Below are positions 10,201 through 20,900 of a stretch of DNA of 64,000 nt, in pieces. The stretch spans positions 868,001-932,000 of the forward strand of contig NBBA01000004.1 of assembly GCA_002794785.1 (NCBI GenBank). Direction: 5' to 3'. The notes beneath the pieces were generated by a model. That model was given only the letters and a program-made list of their open reading frames with translations. It ran no database searches and was not told the DNA's origin. How positions within the stretch are numbered: position 1 is the first letter of the stretch; each line of letters begins with the position of its first letter. Origin of the DNA: Coniferiporia sulphurascens. Taxonomy: Eukaryota; Basidiomycota; Agaricomycetes; Hymenochaetales; Hymenochaetaceae. The translations under genes were made by a program, and so were the position numbers.

Positions 10201-13200
10201 AATGAGGGGGGCTTTGCGGCTCCGGCAAAAGCACTGAATCCTCCAGAATTACTATACGCACCGAAGGCGCTTGTTGTAAGCTTAGTCGGTGTGGAGTCTA
10301 CGGAACCGGGTGTAACTGGTGTGCCGAATGAAGATTTTCCGAACAGGGATCCCCCAGGGACAGAAGGCGTTCCGAATGTTGGGGTAGTTGAAAATGCCTG
10401 CGAAGCAGGACCGGACCCACCAGGTCCAAACACGGACACTGGCTTCGATGGTGTGGTGAAAGCATTTGTTGTATTGGTTTTGGGATTCACAAATGGAGAC
10501 GAACTTGGGACCTTAAAAGACGCGCCGAATGCGCCAAATCCCTCAGCAGGTTTAAATGCAGATGGCGTCGACGTCAAATTGGAAAAGGCGCCGCCAGGCA
10601 CCACAGATGAGCCAGTTCCAAACGGTGACGGCGACGGCGTCCCGAATGGCGTGGTTGACTGCGCGGCGGGTGAGGGACTGACGCTCCCCTTTCCCGTGGC
10701 AGTAACAGGAGAACTAGGCGTGATATTAGAAACGTCTGGCCTTTGACTCGGGGTAGGACTTCCTTCTGGACTGGAAATAGGTGTTTGGGTACGAGCGACA
10801 GGTGTACTGAACGCGCTTGCAGCTTGTTTCTGAGCGCCGGGTGATGGAAATTGACTGCCACCGAATACGTTTGTCGTTTGCGAACTGAGGCCGAATGGAG
10901 ACGCCGGGCTGCTTGATCCAGCAATCCCGCCTGTTGGACCCTGCGTTGCACTGGCGGCGTTGTTGAAGGCATTTTTTGTCTCTAATGCACTACCAAATGG
11001 TGAAGACGCAGGCTTTGCATTTCCGGAGGTGCTTGTCGAATTCTGTGATGTACCAAACGGCGATATTGATTGTTCGGGCGTGATAGTCGTAGCATCCGTA
11101 CCGCTCCCGCTCCTACCACCATCACTTGAAGTAGCCATTGTGATACTTGGCGCTTCGTTAAGCTTGGACTGAGCCTGCTGCCCAAAAGCTGATTGCCCGC
11201 CCTGTGCGAATGCACCAAAGCCCTTGTTCGTACCAGCAAACGCCGAAAATGCGCCCCCCGTACTGGATGTGGCGGCCGGAGTCGGTGAAGAAGTAGGGAT
11301 AGAAGAGCCAAACGCCGAAGGCTTCCCAAACGCAGAAGGTGCGCCAAAAGCTGATTGACCGAATGCTGGTTGGCCAAAAATTGCTCCTGGTACCGCTGAA
11401 GAGAAACCAGGAGCGCCAAATGCAGATCCCGTCTTTGACCCTTCGGTCTGGCCTGAATTAGTGCTCACGCTCGGAACCTGCGACTTCGTGTCAGTTGCCG
11501 ATGAGAACGCCCCGAATCCGCTCGCGGGTTTGATAAAGCTGGATCCCTGTGCATTTCCGAATGCGCCGAATCCGCTCGGAGCGCTTATTCCACCACCGAA
11601 GGCACTCGAGCTTGAGCCAAACGCAGATTGTGCCGGGACGGCCTGAGCAGGTTTTTGAGCAAAGGTGCCGAACATGCTGTTTACACCCTCGTTTTGGGCC
11701 CTACTTGAATCGCCGGGCCCACCCAGTGATAAACCACCCATGTTACCGGTCTCACCATCAGCCGCCTCAGACATCTCCGCCTCCGGCGACGCGGCACTCT
11801 CTGCCGATGGTGGGCTCGTTTGCGCGGAAGGTGGACTTGCAGCAGAAGTTGCGAAGCCGAAACCTGTTTTTCCAAAGACAGAAGGACCTTGGGACGCGAA
11901 TGCACCAAAACCAGAAGATGGACGTTGACCGAATGCGGATTGAGCACCTTGACCGAATGCTGAAGGGCCTGTTGCTTGTCCGAAAGCCGATGTCTGACCG
12001 AACGCTGGCGCAGAATTAGCCTGGCCGAACGAGGAGCCGAATGCTGGTGTGCTCGTTTGCCCGAAAGCAGGCTTAGCTGGTTCGGATTGAGGAGGGACGC
12101 TCTGCGCTTGGATCGGGAAGCCAGATGGCTCTGCGATTACAGACTGTACCGCCGGCACCGAGGAGCCATCCGCGCTAATCCTAGCCATACCTGGATAGGA
12201 ACCGCCCTTTTCATTGAAGACGTTCCATGCCTGCAGTGTCCCGTCGCTCGCGTAAAGATATAGAACAGGTGGTGGGGGGCGGCCCTGGTCCCCATCTTTC
12301 GTGAATGTGAGATCCATTTCCAATGCTAAAGGCACCGTATCTTCCGCGTCCTTATCAAGAGGGACACTTGGTGTAGAAGTTTCTTCAAGAGACAGGTTGC
12401 ACCATCGTCCAAGCTGTGATCCATCCTCCGAGAGGCTCCCGACAACGCCTATATCGCTAGATGTGCTATCACTGATGAAAATTAGGAGCTTCGCAGGATC
12501 CCAGTCGCGCATGACCGCCGTGAAGGCGCCAGGCGGACGCAAAGCGGGAGACGCATAGTACGGAGTCTCAAGCTCCGTCTGAACAGCGGAATTCGTCTTT
12601 GGGTCAAATACAGTGAGTGCGTGTTTCTGAGAGACCTCCGGTTCAAGCCGTCCGGGAGGAGCGTAGATGCCATAAAACTCGTAGTTTGAAAGCCACATTA
12701 TAGAAATAACGCTCCCATCTCCCACGCTGGGAGGTCTTGGGACATGCATTTTTATTGCGCTGGTATCGGCAGGGCTATACGTGACTATATCTCCATTAGT
12801 TAGGCCTATGGCCAGCTGTTTCCCTTTCGCAGACCATGCAACTAAGCAAATAGGTCAGTCGGACTAGTCAAGCGTAAGACGCAGGCAATTTACGCACTTG
12901 ACGCAGGAACAGTCTCAGAAGAATTTCCACTCCGCCATCCTCCAGCTGACCGCAAGTGTCGAACATCGAAGATCTCCACGGGAAGTCCATTTCCATCGGC
13001 CGCATCCCTTCTAACGGCGATCAAATCCGGTAAATCTGCAGGGTTCCCCAGGATCTGTCTCAAAGGACCGGAAGAACCAGGTGGAAACGTGCATAACGCT
13101 TGGACATTACTGTCCCCCGGCACAAAGAGATTGGAAGTGTCGTAAACGGATACTGAACCATCAGTAAAGCCGACAACAAGGCGTTCATCGTTGAGACCAA

Positions 13201-13693
13201 ACGCTAGATGCGTAGGCGCTAATTCCAGCGGTAAAACCCGCTTGGGTGCTAGGATTTCTTCAACCTCTGCAGTAGATGACGTGATAGATTCTCGAAGATC
13301 GCTGAGTGGGGAGAGTACAATAACTAGTCCAAGAAACGTGTTAGCAGGAGTGACACAGGAAGGAAAGCCAGAACGTACTGTGACCGCCCTGAGCGCGCAG
13401 GGCAATTGCAGCAAACCACCCCTTCGACTTGGAAACAACAAAATAGTTACCCTTTCCATCGAGCCTGCTCAAATCGAGAGGCTGGGCGGAAAGGCGTATG
13501 CGCATACGTTTGTTTAGCAGACGCAGCGAAAGGAACTAGGAGGCAAGCCGAAATATCAGAGTCATTCCTTCAACTAAGTATTAACATATAAACCCACGTC
13601 TCCTTCCTTCTGCTGTGCCTCAGCAGTCGTCCATGTTAATTGGGGACGTGTAGGCACCTGTAGTGCGTTGACATTCATTGGTGACGTCGGCAT
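7250..13693 (-). CDS. NUP159: Nup159/Nup214-type FG nucleoporin of the cytoplasmic pore face
   Basis: Predicted docking site for the mRNA export helicase Dbp5 and part of the Nup82 complex (family knowledge). Start at 13693 (MPTSPMNVNALQVPTRPQLT); the next exon gives EGD|FLSLRLLNKRMRIRLSAQ, the conserved entry into the N-terminal beta-propeller. Propeller exons continue (KGWFAAIALRAQG, ERLVVGFTDGSVSVYD, WSAKGKQLAIGLTNGDIVTY) to about residue 420. One large exon (12850-8640) holds dozens of FG, SAFG and PFG repeats, interrupted near 10020-9740 by a strongly acidic stretch rich in D, E and S. After the FG region come short exons predicted helical (AMQRECQTLYMTMIDEFEQ, DLDTFRNLVKGLEKDVIAAL, ETRKEEIVRFSKAKADPEF, and finally QIAALTARVAKLS), the coiled coil used for Nup82/Nsp1 binding. 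The protein is about 2,000 residues and ends at 7250. Propeller, FG, then coiled coil is the Nup159 order, and I am sure of the family. Confidence 0.93.
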
Positions 13694-14362
13694 GGGCGTG
13701 GCCCTCAGAGACCTGAAGGCGTAAACTGCAGGCGGGATAAAAGAGAAGGGTGCACAGGGTAGCTTTCAGCAAGTCGATGAGACAAATTAAGAAATACGGT
13801 ACATGAAGTTTTAAGCACTTTGAACCCCGGGCAGCGTCTCGCAGAAACCTCGAGTCGGCAAACTGAACTGGACTGTCGAATTCGCAGCGTCTTATCACGT
13901 GATGTCTGGCTGCCCGAGCCCAATATTACTCTAATACACTTCTAAGTTCGGGCGAAAATGGTTGACGACTCGACCCCTTCTTCCTGTCCTCTTTCTCTTT
14001 TCTGAAAAATATGCTCCGTCATAGTCATTGTTACTAACGATACTATAGCGGACTCCGCACATGTCTATACACGGAGCAAAAGGTACACAAAACAGGGCGA
14101 GACAGGGGCGGGATGTGTACGGACTTTATCATAACAAGGAAGAGAGATTCAAAGGACAAGTAGATAGATCGTTCATTACATTACAGAAGCGTACACGAGC
14201 TTGCCTCCATTGAGTTGAGGACATACAATCAGCTCTCACCAGTTAAGCGACCTGGCACAACGTCATATTAATGGCCGCACACCAAATTGATTCGGAAATT
14301 GAAGCGGCGAGAATACCGTGCGCTAACTCCGGTTTTCTAAGCTGATTCACGAAGTTCGTTTT
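13694..14362. other. Intergenic: NUP159 promoter side and 3' side of the formin-N gene
   Basis: 670 bp containing the NUP159 upstream region. The palindrome TCACGTGA lies at 13895-13902, about 200 bp before the NUP159 start codon. Open frames on the minus strand (13620-13923) overlap the first NUP159 exon in other frames and look like shadows. Confidence 0.55.
13895..13902. promoter_or_regulatory. TCACGTGA palindrome (E-box) upstream of NUP159
   Basis: An eight-base palindrome, identical to the one in the SH3/pICln bidirectional promoter. The position relative to the start codon (about -200) is typical for fungal upstream activating sites. Binding by a Cbf1-like bHLH factor is inferred. Confidence 0.45.
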
Positions 14363-16564
14363 TCAGAACCGAATAGGTTCAACTTTCTTCGGAGTAGGTA
14401 GCTTCGGCGCGTCTGCCATGGTGCTGCGGTCACGTGGGCGCGCTGGGGAGTGCCGAGCTCCATGCGGGTTCGATGCCGATACAGAACTTCGATTGCGCTC
14501 GCGGTCTCTCGCACTCCTGCCAAGCTTTGCCAATCCTGCGGGGGGTACTCCAATAGTTCGTGATAGTGTCCAAGGCAGCTCAAACTGTGCCTGTAGTGCG
14601 AGAGAGACATATCGTGCAATCTCCAGGTGCAGATTGGGGTAATATGTTGTGGATGCTTTCCGTGCCACCTACGTCCACTACGTCAGGAGAGACATAATCA
14701 AAGCCTTCATGCAACCACTCACCAAGATTATGCGTTCTATTCCCGATGCGAATAAATCAGAATGAAAACGATACGATGAGAGTTCATCATCTTTCGGAAG
14801 GTTTAGGCCCGCCGTAGATTTAGCGACGCCGTTTATAAGCCTGAAGTGGGTAGTCTGGCACCAGAATCACAACGGGCGCTCAGGCACAACATAAACACGG
14901 GAATGCAATAACTTACCAAGTATCCCATAGCCTCAAATTCTACGCCACCGGTCATTCCACCGGGAGCGCGAGGTTTCTCAACTCGCATTTCATCGGTATC
15001 ATCAAGGTTCCAGATAGTGTTGCTAGGGTGACAGAACACCCAGAAGTAATCCCGGCATATGTCGGATAGCTCTTGAAGGTATGTTTTATAGATCCGCGGG
15101 ACATGTAACGACTCAATGAACTCATGCGGCGAAATAGGTGTTGCGGGCCCCTCAGCAGGTGGAGGAGCCTTTGTGAGCAAGAGAGTACGAAGGAAAGAGA
15201 ACAGATTGCGATGCATAGGTGGCAAAGTAATTAGCTGTGGATTCTCGTTGACAGTAACGTAATCTTCGTCCGAAAGTTCTTCCCAAACTTCACGTCTTCG
15301 CGGCTTATTGGCTGACGCGGATGCTGGCGGAGGTAGGGCTGATGGAGGATACAACTCAAAGAGAATGAGAAGAAGTTCAGTTATAAGCTGTCGCGTCGCG
15401 ACTTCTCCAGGTTTCTTATCGGAGAAAAGCAAACGGACGAGCTGCGAGAATGGTGCTGGGCATGCCGAGCGAAGAGCCGTACAACCTATTGCCGATGTAG
15501 ACAGTGCCTTGAAACAACGCAATAGCTCGTGCAGGAGCTGGTCATCATGCTGCTCCTCCCTAAGAAACAGGCGTGTATTAGGAAGTGAGACGCGTCGACC
15601 GATTGAAAAACCTGACCTCCACTCAACCTCAAGAAGCTCGTTCAGACGCGTCAAGAGCGCAGAGTAACCCCCGAGATGAAGAAATGATTCCGTCCAACTA
15701 AAACACGGTAAGTAATCGACGTGAGGGCATGAATAGCGGCCCCTTGCCTTGCGGCTTCATTCCTCAGCAATAGCCTCAGTTTCTTAACCGCCTCGATATC
15801 AAGTTCCAAGCTTGAAGTGCTGGTCAAGATGTTAGTATGCCTTGAAGGTGACATTTCTTTGGACCATGTCTTATGGCCCTTTACCCCCGTAAGGTCACTC
15901 TTCGAGACGAGAGGAAGGTGCGCTTTGGATGAACTCTTGGGAATATCTGCTGAAACGCCACGTGAGTGGGTCTTCAGAGCTTGCGGTGGACTAAGTTCGT
16001 CATCAGAGTGTCTGCCAAGAGAAGTCGATGATTTCATAGCTGCCCCGAGGAAGCGGCCCGTTGTCTGTGGGGGCTGGGGAAAGTCAAAGAGCTGCTGCGG
16101 TGGGGGGCGGGGTGACGCGAGTGAGTCGCTACTCTTAGCCTTGCGAAGAGTACCAGAGCCCTTCTTGGGTGTTGTGGGGACTGGCGCGGCCTTGATTGCA
16201 TGTGAGGAGCGAAGCATAGCAGCCTTAACAGTTGAGTCCATGCCGCTAAGCTTTGGCCGTAGAGTTTGTGGTATCTGGAGGTCATCCTGAACGAAACCGT
16301 CAGCATGCAACAGGGAGGAAACTAATTATGTCTTCCTACCAGGAGCTTATCAAAAGCTTGTATCATTTCTGCAGAGTCCGAGCCCTGCTGTTGCTGCTTT
16401 CCCTTTGCCAGCACGATGGGCTTACTACCTTTGTTTCTGTCCGCTTCCTGGAAGACGGCTGACTTCGGGGCGTCCCTCGAAGGTGCAGGGTTCGCCGGAC
16501 CATTCTCCTTAGCACGATCGGAGGCGTCGACGGGAGCAGAGCGTTTCGCAAGACCTCTGAACAT
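14363..16564 (-). CDS. Formin N-terminal (Rho GTPase-binding + FH3) protein lacking FH1/FH2
   Basis: The protein starts at 16564 (MFRGLAKRSAPVDASDRAKE) and has a disordered head. The GBD armadillo signature follows: MIQAFDKLL, then DDLQIPQTLRPKLSGMDSTV and KAAMLRSSHAIK. A Ser/Pro-rich insertion leads to the FH3 region (REEQHDDQLLHELLRCFKAL, SAIGCTALRSACPAPFSQLV, KKPGEVATRQLITELLLILF), the DYFWVFCHPSNTIW block, and the formin hallmark KPRAPGGMTGGVEFEAMGYL. After two further introns it reads TTHFRLINGVAKSTAGLNLP, SGIERIILVARKA and YYPNLHLEIARYVSLALQAQ. It then ends with about 60 low-complexity residues at 14363 (PTPKKVEPIRF). In formins this N-terminal half binds active Rho and mediates dimerisation and autoinhibition (family knowledge). 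No proline-rich FH1 or actin-nucleating FH2 follows; the next gene downstream is NUP159. Splice phases agree throughout, so truncation by frameshift looks unlikely. Confidence 0.85.
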
Positions 16565-17962
16565 GATCGCAGTAGAATGCGAAGGATAGTAATCTCAGGC
16601 TGCCTTGAACCACGTTCAACCACGCGTGAGCCAGAGAACGTCATGTGATCGCTCCGTGTCCGCGGGGCGCCCATCACTTCTGCTTATCCAACCATATCCA
16701 TACATAAGCAGATTCGCGCCCGCGGCTCATCACCATCAACCGCCCTCAATTCCCGGTCGCACCGGTATATAGTTCTATCGTCCTTTTTCCTTCCCTCATC
16801 TTCACCTCTCTCTGGACTCCTTCAGTACTCCCCGAACTGGTGCGCATAACACCTGTTTGGTCCACCGAATGTCCATCAACCTCCGCTACTCCCGGCGACC
16901 GACGCTTTTCTCGGCCTCGGCCTTCTCACCGAGTCGCCGATTCAGCGGTTGGCGCGCAGGAAAGACGGCCGACCTCCGACACACGGCGCTCGCTCTTATC
17001 GGACAACGAGCATATAAAAAGCTCCGCGCTCGAGTCCCCCTTACATTTTCACATCCGCATTTGCACACCATCCGCAGCGAACGAAAGAATCTCAAGAAGT
17101 GTGGCCTTCAAACCCACGATGTTGAAAGCTTGAATAATCTACCTTGACGATATCATCCAGAGCTTAACCTTCCGTACATGCCTTGTTGGTGTACGATCTA
17201 CCACTAATCAATCGGCGCTCCATATTTACACTGCGAAACGGATAACGCGGTAGCCATAGTCTTTCTGTACGTCTCAATGCCTGCTTATTTCATCGCAGAC
17301 GGACTCCTAATATGTATTCTAGGGTCACTGCTACAGTAGCACAACATATAATCAGCTCAAAGCGCACTTAACCTGAATTATTTTTGGTCGAAACCGATCC
17401 TCTGGCGGCTTCCCTATCTGGTTTGTGGTCGTTGGTTTATATACGGCGCCAACCATTATTGAAGAACACTAAGTATATAAAAGGTATTTTCATTCCAACT
17501 ATGCATCATGAGATCATGCACAGAGTTAAACTAATCCCAACTCTTTAAATGCAAACTTTTATTATAGTTAAGCACACAAGCAACAGGGTAACACTCCGGG
17601 CGTAGTTGTCTTTAATTGCCTGGCCAAAAGACTCTATCTACAAGGTAAATCGCATACATACTAAACTTAAACCACATATGATTAATAACAACCACGCATG
17701 GGTATACAGATAGCAAAGAGGAAGCTAGCATAAGAAAGAAATTCGAGGCGCATTTAAGCAGGAAAGGAGTCTGGATTACTCATACATAGAAAAGATCCCG
17801 TGAGTTATTTTAATATAATTTTCCACAAAGGCCGAGACGGTTAATTAGCGTGTATGCACATTTGTGACCAGCATCTTTATGAATTTGCGTAAGAGAGAAG
17901 GTATGAATCAGGAAAAATCTGCAACGAGAGTCGCCGAAACTTAGTATAATTTTGTCTGCGCT
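16565..17962. other. Gene-free stretch with TATA-like promoter elements and no convincing ORF
   Basis: 1.4 kb between the 5' end of the formin-N gene and the 3' end of the first regulator. On the plus strand, 16764-16830 has GTATATAG followed by a strong CT-rich leader, and a second TATAAAA lies at 17013-17019; a third TATATAAAAG is near 17473. Downstream there are only small open frames (16840-17133, 16857-17147: MVHRMSINLRYSRRPTLFSA) and AT-rich DNA from about 17280. A short or non-coding transcript is possible. I cannot support a protein. Confidence 0.4.
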
Positions 17963-20900
17963 TCAGACTAGGAGTATGTCTGCGTGCAGCTCTTCGCGCA
18001 TGACGTCACGCCAGTCCACCGAGCCGCCGTGCGCGTTCCGAATAGCCCTAACCTGCTCGATCAAGAGACGGGCACACTGGACGTTCCCGATTGCTTCGTC
18101 CCTCGCGCCAAGCCGAGCGAGTATGAACTGGTAATGCTCAGGAAGCTCAGCGAGGCTTCCCACGATCACCAAAGGCAGGACTAGTGTGCGGTCGGTGATC
18201 GATTCAGGAAGATTTCGTAGCGCGTTCATGACGGCGTTCACTGAACTGCTTATTTCAGAAATACCTGGTTGGTGAAGAGTTCAGCACACGACGAGTCAGC
18301 GATAGAGATGACTGTGCATACCTGGACTGGGTTCATTGATGATGGATGCGAGGTAGAGGGACGCGGTGTGGAGGAAGACCTGAGCAACACGTTGTCTCGC
18401 GTCGTCGGAGCGAACATCAACAGGCGAGTTATTATTCTTATTAGTATACACAGACAAGGGAGGAGACGGTGCGGGAGCTGGCACCGTCAACGGAAGCAAA
18501 TTCGGGGAGTGCCCCGAGGACACAGAAGTCGTCGACCCCGATGCGCCCGCCGTGTCCGCACGGGGATTACGTGTTTCGACTGTGGCGCTCCCCGGGAAGA
18601 ACGCCGAAGCCGCGCCCCCACTAGTGGTTTCGGCGATGGTGCTCACGAGGAGTCGATTCTCGATGGTGCTACCGCGCTTGAGAAGTTCGCGGTTGCTGAG
18701 CATGCCCTGCTGGCGCTCGAACGATTTCCACTGCGCGAGCGCGGCCGTCTCCGCCAGGATGAGGAGGACGTCATCCGGGCAGCCCAGAAGCCGGGCCATG
18801 TCCGCGCCTTGTTCGCCGGACTCGCGTGAGACGGTGCCGCCGAGAAGACGGCGGTACATTGTGAGAAAGCGCGGCGCCTGATAAAGCGAGATACCGGCGA
18901 AGACATCGTACCACTATCACGGAAGCAAAAGAGGATCGACGTCAGCGAAAAGCTTCACGCGGGAAAGAAGTGATTGCCAGGATCGGCAGGCGTTAGGATT
19001 TAAGCAACTTACGATAGTCAGCCTCGCCACAAGCTGCTCGGTCTCGTCCATTGTCGCAAGCGCCCTCTGGGGCCCCTCGTTTCCAGGGGTACACATAGGC
19101 GTCTGGGCAAGCCAGTCACGCGCAGCGTCTAGATGCGGTTGCCAGGCGCCTGACCCGCCTTGTATGAGGAAGTACGCAACGAGGTGCAAGGACGCTAATG
19201 CGTCAACTGCGGCGTACATAGAAGGCCGGCGAGTAAGTGCATCTGTAAGTTGCCAGTGCGCGCGATCAAAGAACTGTTGCGCAGTTGATTGGAGAGGATC
19301 CGAGTCTGGCGGATCGAGTAGCCGTGCGACGCGGATTGCCTTGTTGTGTTTCGCGGCGAGTGCGCAAGAAGCATTGACCAGGGGACCAAACGGATCGAGG
19401 GTAAACAACTGTATGTGGCAAGATAAAAAAAGAGAACATTATTAGGTACATTCAATACTCGGAGCGCTTGTTCATATCACTGTTTTCAGGAACCGTACAT
19501 ACGTTCTGCAAGACACCCTGCGCCTTATCCGCCGCGAACACATACTGCATCGGCATGACGCTATCAAAATAATATCGCACGTGGGGGTCAACTAGAGAAG
19601 GATCCGTTAGAGCGTCACTGAGCCCCGCGCCCTGCGCTGAGCTCGACGTGCTCGAAACTGTCGTTGACGAGGCCGAACCAGAGGGCGGCCGAGTCGGGGG
19701 CTGGTGCTGGTGATGTTGGTGGTGCGGCGAGCCGGTAGTATACGGTCCTGGAAAGAGCAGGGACTCATCGCCGGAGAGCATCAGCGGGGAGCTAGTGACA
19801 GTCTGGGCCCCAGCGATGGTGCTGTTCGACATGTCGATGCCGTGTACACCCAGACCGCCTATTCCGGACGACATGCTCGATATGCTACTCCCCATGGAGG
19901 ACATGGAGCTCATGTTTCCGAAGGCATCGGAGGAAAAGTCAAGTAGCGACGCGTGCTGCTGTCCTTGGCTGGGGACTGAACGGCCGAGCGGACTGGGGGC
20001 CGCGATGTACGGCGACGTAGTATGCGGGGAACCGCCACCTAGAGAGAGAGTTTGAATTAGTAACCATCAGAACAAGCGTAATGACTGATGCGAAGAGTCG
20101 AAAGTAAATTAGAAAGCCCGGGGAAAGTAAATGATGATTATTAAGGGGGGCTTGTGCAAAGACAGAAAGGCGCAGGAGGCAAAGAAGACGCCCCATAGGC
20201 AAACAGAGAGATCAGATTGGTCTTCAGAAATGCTAGGCGTCTGCATAGGTTACCGGGAGCGCTTCCAATTGATGGGTAAAGCGAAATTGCAAGGCGTTTC
20301 AGCATCGATTGAGGGAGACGGTGTAAAAGGATAGATGAAAGAGCTGCGGGTCCGGAATCGTAACGGCAGACGACGGGCCGCGTGGAAAAAAAGGGGGGGT
20401 GTGGAGAGTAGTAACGTGGTCGCCCAGGGGAGACTGCCGAGCCCACTCAACTGCCCCTAGTAAGAAATCCCGTCGACGGAAGCAAAATCGCCAAGTCCGA
20501 TGGGGTATGCAAGTTGTTGTGCCTCTTTTGCTCCCACCCCAAGATCATCGTGAGTCGGAAAGTTTGCGATGTCAGGCATCGGCTCCCTGGTGAGATACGC
20601 GAGTGCAGAGGTCGCTAGAAGCTCCCGGATGGGACTCGGTGATTTCGAATCCCAGAAAGGAAACGCCAATCAAAGCCTAACTGTACCTGGCCTAAAGTAG
20701 GGGCAGAGAGCACAGCCAGTGACCGGATGGATGGAGTGAGGTAAGCAAGGTGGGTGGGATGGATGGCTATGTGGCGAGGGTAGAATGGAAGACAAAGGGG
20801 CTGAATGGGCAGACAAGGCGGCGGTGAAAGGCGAGGGGGGAAGCATCGCCGAAAATACAGGGCAGGAAGGGTAGGAGAGGACCAATAATTGACCGGGGTA

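Noticed and set aside
9043..10746. Long plus-strand frames antisense to the nucleoporin FG region
   Set aside because: Low-complexity FG repeats give long reverse-strand open frames by codon bias; the minus strand is clearly coding.
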